DNA of 6,708 nucleotides from JBDKGV01 sp039798005 (GTDB taxonomy: Bacteria > Fibrobacterota > Fibrobacteria > UBA5070): contig JBDKGV010000194.1 in NCBI GenBank assembly GCA_039798005.1, positions 1-6,708 of the forward strand, in the 5' to 3' direction. The position numbers and the translations under genes were made by a program. Below, piece by piece: positions 1 to 4,843 of the stretch; the stretch's first letter is position 1; each line of letters opens with the position of its first letter. A model generated the notes under the pieces. It had not been told where the DNA came from. It was given only the letters and a program-made list of their open reading frames with translations, and made no database searches.

Positions 1-1
1 C

Positions 2-1291
2 ACCATTGCCGTCGGCATCTCCGGACCCCTGATCGATTCCTGGTTCCTCAGCCGGATCTCGGACGTGGCGGCGGCGGGCGTGGGAGCCACCGTTCCCATC
101 TTCATGTTGGGGCAGACCATCCTCAACTCCCTGGGCCAAGCCGGCGCCGGAATCGCAGGCCAGTACATGGGGGCCAAGCGTCGGCGCCTTGCCCAAGCGA
201 CCTTCGCGCTGTTGCTTGCCTTGGTGACCGGTGGCGGCTTTCTGCTGGGATTGATCATGTGCCTTGCCAGCCCCGCATTGGTGGCGATGCTGGGACTCGA
301 GGGGGAAATCGCCGAGCACTCCACCCTGTTCCTGCGCATCATCGGGGCCGGATTTGCGGGCCGTGCCCTGCAATCCGCGCTGTCCAACCTCCTGGCCGCG
401 CGTGGGCTCACCCAATGGAACCTGTGGAGTTCCGTGGCCACGGTCGGCGGGAATACCGTCCTGAACATGATCTTCGTGACGGGGTGGTTCGGCTTGCCTC
501 AGTTCGGCGTCGCGGGGGTGGCCATAGCGACCGTTTCCACATGGGCCATCGTCGGATTGACGACCCTCATCCTTCTGGGCCGTCGTCTGGACTTCCGCCC
601 CTCTTGGGCCCATCTGCTGCTGGGCTGGCGCCGCGTGCTCCGCCCGCTGCTGCGCATCGGCCTTCCATCCATGGGAGAACCGATCAGCTACATGCTGTTC
701 CAGTTGGCGCTGGCGACCCAGATCGTCCGCCTCGGCAACCTTTCCTTGACGGCCCGCGTGTACGCCGCCAACCTCGCCAATCTTCCGGTGATCTTCAGCT
801 ACGGCCTTGGGTTTGGTGCCCAGATTCTGGTTTCCCACCTGGTCGGGGCCCGCGAGTTCGACCGCGCCGACAAACGCCTGCGCGAAGCGTTGGCCTGGGG
901 ATGCGGCCTTGCCTTCCTGGCCTCGCTTGGAACGGCTTTGATGGGCCATTGGGCCATCGGGATCTTCACCCGCGACCTCGCCGTGATCGCCCTTGGCAGT
1001 ACCCTCCTTTGGGTGGACTTCTGCCTGCAACCGGCCAAGGCCGCGAACATTTCCCTGACCTTCGCGCTGCGCGCCGCCGGGGATTCCAAATTCCCCGCCT
1101 TCGTGGGAACCGCCATCATGTGGAGCGTCGGATTGGGCGCAAGCTTTGCGTTGGCCTTTGGGCTCCACTGGGGTGTCGTGGGAATCTGGGCGGGCATGAC
1201 CGTCGACGAATGGGTGCGCGCCAGCGTCAACTGGCTGCGCTGGCGGGGCGGACAGTGGAAGACCAAGGGCGTGATGCACACAAACCGGTAG
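2..1291 (+). CDS. MATE-family multidrug/Na+ (or H+) antiporter, 5'-truncated by window edge
   Basis: Inner-membrane exporter of the MATE (multi-antimicrobial extrusion) family, which expels cationic drugs or metabolites in exchange for Na+ or H+. The reading frame is open from base 2, so the true start lies left of the window; 429 residues are visible, and family members usually have about 440-480, so perhaps only the N-terminal tip is missing. The first visible residues include GPLIDSWFLSRISD, fitting the end of TM1 and its loop in this family. About eleven further hydrophobic segments follow, in two similar halves, with the MATE-type loop GQYMGAKRRR after TM2 and a second-half counterpart SHLVGAREFDRADKR. 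A basic tail (residues around WLRWRGGQWKTK) ends the protein. The specific substrate cannot be read from the sequence. A GTG at 65 could be taken for a start, but the family homology continues upstream of it. Confidence 0.9.
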   Translation, partial: TIAVGISGPLIDSWFLSRISDVAAAGVGATVPIFMLGQTILNSLGQAGAGIAGQYMGAKRRRLAQATFALLLALVTGGGFLLGLIMCLASPALVAMLGLEGEIAEHSTLFLRIIGAGFAGRALQSALSNLLAARGLTQWNLWSSVATVGGNTVLNMIFVTGWFGLPQFGVAGVAIATVSTWAIVGLTTLILLGRRLDFRPSWAHLLLGWRRVLRPLLRIGLPSMGEPISYMLFQLALATQIVRLGNLSLTARVYAANLANLPVIFSYGLGFGAQILVSHLVGAREFDRADKRLREALAWGCGLAFLASLGTALMGHWAIGIFTRDLAVIALGSTLLWVDFCLQPAKAANISLTFALRAAGDSKFPAFVGTAIMWSVGLGASFALAFGLHWGVVGIWAGMTVDEWVRASVNWLRWRGGQWKTKGVMHTNR

Positions 1292-1337
1292 CCCCCAAGA
1301 AACTTCCACTGGTTGCGGTGATGCCGCTTTCGGGGGC
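1291..1337 (+). other. Nested stem-loop at the 3' end of the MATE gene
   Basis: Starting on the last base of the stop codon, GCCCCC (1291-1296) pairs with GGGGGC (1332-1337), and after a 2-nt bulge GAAA (1299-1302) pairs with TTTC (1328-1331). Inside lies a second hairpin, GCGG-TGATG-CCGC (1315-1327). No T-tract follows, so it is not a classical intrinsic terminator; it could stabilise the mRNA 3' end or act with a termination factor. Confidence 0.45.
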
Positions 1338-1479
1338 AAGGGGTCGATAGCGCCCGGCCATGGTGGTGTCCGATGTGCTTTCCAACGAACTTTTGCGCAA
1401 TGATGGAAAGCGGGAAGGTCCAGAGCAACAGGCCGCACACAAGCGCAAATACGCAAGCCAAATACTGAACAAAAAAGCA

Positions 1480-1508
1480 TTGCTTAAAGATTCACCAAGG
1501 CATAAAAT
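1480..1508 (+). promoter_or_regulatory. Putative sigma70-type promoter of the Rpn gene
   Basis: TTGCTT (1480-1485) and TAAAAT (1503-1508, five of six consensus bases) are separated by exactly 17 nt, inside the most AT-rich patch of the intergenic region. The -35 box matches only in its TTG. A start about 7 nt after the -10 box would fall on or next to the A of the ATG at 1515, predicting a leaderless or nearly leaderless mRNA. Confidence 0.5.
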
Positions 1509-1514
1509 GAAGCC

Positions 1515-2348
1515 ATGCCGCGCAAGCCAACTCTCTCCATCGATCAGGGCATCAAGGAGCTTCTCCAACTTCGCCCGCGAGACACTCTGGCCTTCCTGCT
1601 GCCCGATGTCCATCAGCGTCGTGGCGATCCGGTGTCGTGGGAATTCCTTGCCACTCAGGTTCGCAAGAAGGATCTGCGCGGCAAAGGCTATGTCATGGAT
1701 CTCACCATCCGTTACCGGTTCGCGGAAGGGCTTCCACTTCTCTTCGCCCTGGTCGAGCACTGGTCTCAAGCTCGTTCCGTGGATCTGATCCGCACGGCCC
1801 ACTACTATTTGGATTTGATGGAACGCTTCCCGGGTGAATCCATCGTACCGGTCGCCTTGATCACCGAGCGGGCACCTCACGAGATTGTGGATCAGGTCGT
1901 GGGGCGAGATCAAGACATCGAATACCTGCGTTTCCGGACCCGCGTGGTGCAACTGGCCAAGGAGGAAGCCGAGCGCTGGGTGCAGTCCAGCAACTTGGTG
2001 GCTGCCACACTGCTGCTGGCGATGCAGGGCCTTCAAGCGGGGCTTCAGGGGATCCAGACGGCGGCCGAGGTTTTCCAAGCCAGCGGGAACGATCAAGAAA
2101 TCGCCCTGCTATTCCCTTTGTTTGCGGCGATTGGTAGATTGAGCGAAGAGGAAGAGGAGAAGATCATGAGCTATCTCGCAACGATGCCCAAACCGAAGAT
2201 TCAGATCAAAATCGAAGAGGCCGCAAGACAGGAAGGCGCCCGCGCCTCCAAGCTCGATGACGCCCGCAAGATGCGCGAACACGGCATCGATTGGGCCATC
2301 GTGACCGATGTGACGGGCATTCGTCCGGAAGACTTGGAAGCCAAGTAG
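1515..2348 (+). CDS. Rpn-family PD-(D/E)XK nuclease / putative transposase (transposase_31-like)
   Basis: 277-residue protein of the Rpn (recombination-promoting nuclease) family, whose characterised members are DNA endonucleases that raise recA-independent recombination, can be toxic, and have been linked to phage defence. An N-terminal helix with an acidic residue (E43) is followed by a strand with D62 (VMDLTIRY), then the strand ALVEHWS (residues 78-84) matching the family's E-H-Q/K-S motif, then a helix with paired tyrosines (HYYLDLM). The C-terminal part is helical and acidic (EEEEEK at 211-216) and ends in REHGIDWAIVTDVTGIRPED, the helix-turn pattern typical of the end of Rpn proteins. 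Trp83 stands where the family usually has Gln or Lys, so activity is uncertain. The start has only a weak AAGG 14 nt upstream, consistent with a leaderless message. It appears monocistronic. Family assignment is from motif recognition, not a search. Confidence 0.82.
   Translation: MPRKPTLSIDQGIKELLQLRPRDTLAFLLPDVHQRRGDPVSWEFLATQVRKKDLRGKGYVMDLTIRYRFAEGLPLLFALVEHWSQARSVDLIRTAHYYLDLMERFPGESIVPVALITERAPHEIVDQVVGRDQDIEYLRFRTRVVQLAKEEAERWVQSSNLVAATLLLAMQGLQAGLQGIQTAAEVFQASGNDQEIALLFPLFAAIGRLSEEEEEKIMSYLATMPKPKIQIKIEEAARQEGARASKLDDARKMREHGIDWAIVTDVTGIRPEDLEAK
2166..2348 (+). CDS. Candidate intragenic small protein: 60-residue C-terminal product of the Rpn gene
   Basis: Within the Rpn gene and in its reading frame, ATG 2166 (Met218) is preceded by AGGAG at 2155-2159, 6 nt upstream, a much better ribosome site than that of the full-length gene. 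Initiation here would give a soluble 60-residue protein beginning MSYLATMPKP and containing the terminal helices. E. coli rpn genes are known to make such short C-terminal proteins from internal starts, which bind and block the toxic full-length nuclease. The role here is inferred by analogy. The caution is that the purine-rich stretch also encodes a run of Glu residues, so the Shine-Dalgarno could be a by-product of the protein sequence. Confidence 0.4.
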   Translation: MSYLATMPKPKIQIKIEEAARQEGARASKLDDARKMREHGIDWAIVTDVTGIRPEDLEAK

Positions 2349-2362
2349 ACTCCAAGCGGAGT
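2349..2362 (+). other. Short hairpin directly after the Rpn stop codon
   Basis: ACTCC-AAGC-GGAGT is a perfect 5-bp stem with a 4-nt loop beginning on the base after the TAG. It lacks a following T-tract, so it is not called as an intrinsic terminator. Confidence 0.4.
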
Positions 2363-2391
2363 GCAACGACAAAGGGGGCGAGGAAGGCCCG

Positions 2392-2440
2392 GTGCAACAC
2401 GCATGGTTGCGCAGTCTGTTCCGACCCGGAGTACGGAATG
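2392..2440 (+). other. Pair of adjacent hairpins in the intergenic region
   Basis: GTGCAAC (2392-2398) pairs with GTTGCGC (2406-2412) across a 7-nt loop, giving seven pairs as RNA with one G-U. Four nucleotides later TGTTCCG (2417-2423) pairs with CGGAATG (2434-2440) across a 10-nt loop, seven pairs with two G-U. They may belong to a structured leader or an RNA; no known family was recognised. Confidence 0.35.
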
Positions 2441-2456
2441 CCACGAGACACGCGCA

Positions 2457-2479
2457 GATCGGTTGGGTCCCACCGGATC
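2457..2479. promoter_or_regulatory. Imperfect 23-bp palindrome upstream of the lipoprotein gene
   Basis: GATC-GGTTGGG and CCCACCG-GATC form arms that are inverted copies apart from one unpaired base on each side, centred near 2468. It lies 72 bp before the lipoprotein ATG. It could be an operator or an RNA hairpin; no regulator can be named from the sequence. Confidence 0.3.
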
Positions 2480-2504
2480 ACGGCCTAAACTTGAGAGGGT
2501 CACC

Positions 2505-2517
2505 GGGGATACTCCCC
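2505..2517 (+). other. Short GC-rich hairpin before the lipoprotein gene
   Basis: GGGGA-TAC-TCCCC is a perfect 5-bp stem with a 3-nt loop ending 33 nt before the lipoprotein ATG. It leaves the ribosome site GGAG (2539-2542) free. There is no T-tract. Confidence 0.35.
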
Positions 2518-2550
2518 CATTGCTCGACCTTTGCCTGCGGAGCCCCCTCC

Positions 2551-3096
2551 ATGCACCAATTCTCATCGATTTGCTTGCTTCTGACCATCGTCGGCTTGAG
2601 CGGGTGCGAAAATGCCACATCGCCGCGCTCCCTTCCCCCGGGAATCACAAGCTTCGAATACCGATCCACCGGAGGCGAAGGCGACAGCGGGAACGGAAAC
2701 GCGCTGCAGCTTGATGAAAACGGTGCCGTGACGACACGATATCGCGAAACATATCGCTCCGCATGCATCGATACGAATCCGTGCGTTCGCAACGTCACGA
2801 TCCGCAGCCAAACGATCCGTTCGCAATTGACCCCGCACGCCATGACCAAGGTGAATGCCCTGTTGGCCACGGACGAAGTGACGCGCTTGCCAAGCCATCC
2901 TGACACGGGCATTCCCATTGCCGGAGCGCTTGGTTGGAGCGCTACGGTAATTTGGACGGACGGCACATCCATCCATGCGGCTGTCATCCCCCGCAAGTGC
3001 GGCACGGATGCCTGCCCTGCTCCACGCGGCTATGTGGTCCTGGATTCCTTGGCGCGCAACATCCTCGGCAACTCCTTGCCGAAGATCCTGCTCTGA
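2551..3096 (+). CDS. Small predicted lipoprotein, function unknown
   Basis: 181-residue exported protein with a lipoprotein signal peptide: a short N-terminus without Lys or Arg, a hydrophobic core (CLLLTIVG), and the lipobox LSGC with Cys19 as the expected lipidation site. The ATG at 2551 is chosen because GGAG lies 8 nt upstream and because it places the lipobox correctly; the frame is open further upstream but that part looks non-coding. The mature part begins with a low-complexity tether, then strands FEYRSTGG and ALQLDENGAVTTR, a helix LTPHAMTKVNALL, a strand SATVIWTDGTSIHAAVI and a final helix YVVLDSLARNIL. Four further cysteines occur as C72/C78 and C150/C155, possibly disulfides. TIRSQ is repeated in tandem at residues 83-92. 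The strand-strand-helix-strand-helix order resembles small emfourin-like proteins, but this is only a guess. The gene converges on aroC. Confidence 0.78.
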   Translation: MHQFSSICLLLTIVGLSGCENATSPRSLPPGITSFEYRSTGGEGDSGNGNALQLDENGAVTTRYRETYRSACIDTNPCVRNVTIRSQTIRSQLTPHAMTKVNALLATDEVTRLPSHPDTGIPIAGALGWSATVIWTDGTSIHAAVIPRKCGTDACPAPRGYVVLDSLARNILGNSLPKILL

Positions 3097-3108
3097 AGGA
3101 GGATCAGA
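3092..3108. other. Inverted repeat spanning both convergent stop codons
   Basis: TCTGA (3092-3096) and TCAGA (3104-3108) are perfect inverted copies separated by AGGAGGA. The left arm contains the lipoprotein's TGA and the right arm the complement of aroC's TGA, so the same short hairpin closes both transcripts. There is no T-tract on either strand. Confidence 0.35.
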
Positions 3109-4195
3109 CCGAGAACAAACCCTCGCGCGAGCGCTGAAGCAGGAAGAGATCGGCCAAAACCAAAGCGGCCATGGCCTCGACGATGGGAACGGCGCGTGAC
3201 ACGACGCACGGATCGTGGCGTCCCTTGGCGGCAAGCGTGGCCGCTTGACCATCCCTGCCGACGGTCTGCTGGCTCGATGCGATGGTGGCCGTGGGCTTGA
3301 AAGCGATGCGCGCCAAGATGTCTTCACCGACCGTGATGCCACCTTGGATGCCACCCGAATCGTTCTTGGTCAGATGGGGGCGGTCAGTGCCCGGCACCAG
3401 CGGGTCGTTGTGGACCGAACCACGCAAGCGCGAGCCGGCAAAGCCGGAGCCGATCTCAAAACCCTTGGACGCGGGAATGGAAAGCATCGCCATGCCAAGC
3501 AGGGCCTCGGCACGATCAAAGACCGGTTCGCCCAGCCCCACCGGGGGATTGCGAACCAGCAGGCGCACCACGCCACCGACGGAATCGCCATCCCCACGAG
3601 CCGTCTGGATCGCCGCTTCCATCTTGGCGGAGGCATCGGCATCCGGGCAGCGCACCAGCGAGGCCTCGATCGCCTCGGAAGTCACCGTGACGGGGTCGAC
3701 CATGGCGTCCACCGTCTCGACCGACTCGACCCATGAGAGAATCTCACAGCCGGAGGCCTTTTTCAGGATTTCCTTGGCCAAGGCTCCCGCCGCGACGCGG
3801 GCGATCGACTCGCGCACGCTGGAACGACCACCACCGCGATGGTCGCGGAAGCCGTACTTGAGGTCATAGGCCATGTCCGCGTGGCTGGGACGGTAGAGTC
3901 CGACCATCTCGCCGTAGTCATGGGAGCGTTGATCGGTGTTGCGCACGATCATGGCAAGCGGCGTTCCCGTCGCCTTGCCTTCGTAGACGCCGGAGAGGAT
4001 CTCGACCTGATCGGCTTCCTTGCGCTGGGTCGTGAGCTTGTTCTGACCCGGGCGCCGGCGATCGAGATCGCGCTGGATCGCCTCCACATCGATGGGAAGC
4101 CCCGACGGAAGCCCGTCGATCACGACGCCCACGGCAGGACCGTGGCTCTCGCCGAAAGTGGAAATACGAAGGATCTGACCAAATGAGCTTCCCAT
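3104..4195 (-). CDS. aroC: Chorismate synthase
   Basis: Converts 5-enolpyruvylshikimate-3-phosphate to chorismate, the last common step of aromatic amino acid, folate and quinone precursor synthesis, in the cytoplasm, using reduced FMN as a catalytic cofactor. All three family signatures are present: [19 protein letters not shown] near the N-terminus (residues 14-32), [10 protein letters not shown] in the middle, and [18 protein letters not shown] near the C-terminus. The predicted 363 residues match the normal family length (E. coli AroC has 361). The start [19 protein letters not shown] is chosen because the family begins at this point; an in-frame ATG at 4237 would add 14 residues without a spaced ribosome site. 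No clear Shine-Dalgarno precedes 4195, but TATCTTTG lies just upstream. It stands alone on the minus strand, divergent from the 4273 gene and 7 nt from the lipoprotein stop. Confidence 0.97.
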   Translation of the reverse strand: MGSSFGQILRISTFGESHGPAVGVVIDGLPSGLPIDVEAIQRDLDRRRPGQNKLTTQRKEADQVEILSGVYEGKATGTPLAMIVRNTDQRSHDYGEMVGLYRPSHADMAYDLKYGFRDHRGGGRSSVRESIARVAAGALAKEILKKASGCEILSWVESVETVDAMVDPVTVTSEAIEASLVRCPDADASAKMEAAIQTARGDGDSVGGVVRLLVRNPPVGLGEPVFDRAEALLGMAMLSIPASKGFEIGSGFAGSRLRGSVHNDPLVPGTDRPHLTKNDSGGIQGGITVGEDILARIAFKPTATIASSQQTVGRDGQAATLAAKGRHDPCVVSRAVPIVEAMAALVLADLFLLQRSREGLFSV

Positions 4196-4200
4196 GATGT

Positions 4201-4245
4201 GCCAAAGATAGCCGTTCTTGGCAAAGTGGGAGCCCATCCGCCAAG
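4201..4245. repeat. Three alternating GCCAA/TTGGC elements in the aroC / 4273 divergent gap
   Basis: GCCAA (4201-4205), TTGGC (4218-4222) and GCCAA (4240-4244) alternate in orientation, so the middle copy can pair with either neighbour. The right pair extends to CTTGGC/GCCAAG (4217-4222, 4240-4245) and encloses TGGG-AG-CCCA (4227-4236) with nearly the same centre. These could be operator half-sites or competing hairpins in an aroC leader; which one depends on the unknown transcription start. Confidence 0.4.
4203..4210 (-). promoter_or_regulatory. Possible FCB-type -7 promoter element of aroC
   Basis: Read on the minus strand, TATCTTTG matches the Bacteroidetes-type -7 consensus TAnnTTTG and ends 7 nt before the aroC ATG, which would give an almost leaderless message. 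A TTG-type -33 element at the expected spacing was not found, so the call is weak. Confidence 0.3.
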
Positions 4246-4272
4246 TGAGGTTTTGCTACTCTTCCTGTCCTT

Positions 4273-4806
4273 ATGTCCGCCACGATCGACACTTTGCCCA
4301 AAACCTTCCGTGCCCTCCTGGGGCAGACCCTCGAAGCATCCTTCCGCAAGGAGATCGTCGAGACCTTTTTCACCGACAAGGACGCCCAAGCTTTGGCCCG
4401 CGAAACCTTCCAGACGGTCGCGGCCCATCGCAAGATGCGCCCTCAGGCCTTCTCAAAGCTCCCCAAGGCTGCCCGCCTTGAGCTTTTCGTCGCCGCCCTG
4501 AGCAATCCGATGCTGGAGAACGCAGCCATGCAGTGCCTCCAGGTCTGGTACCTGCGCAAAGGCAAGGAAGTCATCGCCGGTTACTTGAACGCATGGGGCG
4601 TGCCGCACGAGGACGGTGAACTGGCCGACGAGGCCGAATTGCAGGCTCTCGATCCCGCCCTGGTCCTTTCCACCACCGAGACCTTGCTTGCAACCTATCC
4701 CGCCCAGCACCTGATCGGCTACCTCGCCTACACCCGCCTTGCTCCTCCGGAAGCCAGCTGGGCAACCGCGGTCGAACCGGCCTTGCTGAAGCTGCTTTCG
4801 GCCTGA
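4273..4806 (+). CDS. Conserved-looking hypothetical cytoplasmic protein, mostly helical
   Basis: A 177-residue protein that I do not recognise. It has no signal peptide or membrane segment and reads as almost entirely alpha-helical, with amphipathic stretches such as ALLGQTLEASFRKEIVETFF, a basic patch around AHRKMRPQAF (about residues 50-60), a helix with aromatic residues (CLQVWYLRKGKEVIAGYLNAW, given here in part as QVWYLRKGKE), an acidic segment PHEDGELADEAE, and a closing helix PALLKLLSA. Coding potential is supported by the long uninterrupted frame with codon use like its neighbours. ATG 4273 is the sensible start, although no Shine-Dalgarno precedes it. It is divergent from aroC and 37 nt upstream of the secreted-protein gene, so it might be co-transcribed with that gene, but nothing links their functions. 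Confidence 0.75.
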   Translation: MSATIDTLPKTFRALLGQTLEASFRKEIVETFFTDKDAQALARETFQTVAAHRKMRPQAFSKLPKAARLELFVAALSNPMLENAAMQCLQVWYLRKGKEVIAGYLNAWGVPHEDGELADEAELQALDPALVLSTTETLLATYPAQHLIGYLAYTRLAPPEASWATAVEPALLKLLSA

Positions 4807-4843
4807 ACCTGATGCGGCCCGTCTGCGACAAAGCAAGCAACGC

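Noticed and set aside
65..67. GTG as the start of the MATE gene
   Set aside because: Family-typical sequence (GPLIDSWFLSRISD) continues in frame upstream to the window edge, so GTG 65 is an internal Val codon.
1291..1345. Intrinsic terminator after the MATE gene
   Set aside because: The stem is good but is followed by AAGGGG rather than a T-tract, so it is listed only as a stem-loop.
259..1350. Long + strand open frame overlapping the MATE gene in another frame
   Set aside because: Arg/Pro/Gly-rich composition typical of an out-of-frame reading of GC-rich coding DNA, with no recognisable domain.
799..1461. Minus-strand open frame whose first part (from TTG 1459-1461) reads like a membrane segment, then a His-rich stretch
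   Set aside because: It runs for about 490 nt antisense through the well-supported MATE gene, has only a TTG start without a ribosome site, and its later part has the Arg/Pro/Ser-rich look of a shadow frame.
1515..2348. The Rpn gene as part of a mobile element with terminal repeats
   Set aside because: Despite the family's 'transposase' name, I found no terminal inverted repeats, target-site duplication or partner transposase around it.
2392..2550. Extension of the lipoprotein to an upstream in-frame start at 2392
   Set aside because: It would bury the signal peptide and lipobox 53 residues inside the protein, while ATG 2551 has a properly spaced GGAG.
2349..2550. tRNA or known riboswitch in the gap between the nuclease and lipoprotein genes
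   Set aside because: No T-arm GTTCRA motif, no CCA end, and no conserved riboswitch core that I recognise; only generic hairpins are seen.
4196..4237. ATG at 4237 as the true aroC start
   Set aside because: Chorismate synthases begin at the MGSSFGQ position; the 14 extra residues have no family counterpart, and GGCGG touches the ATG with no spacing.
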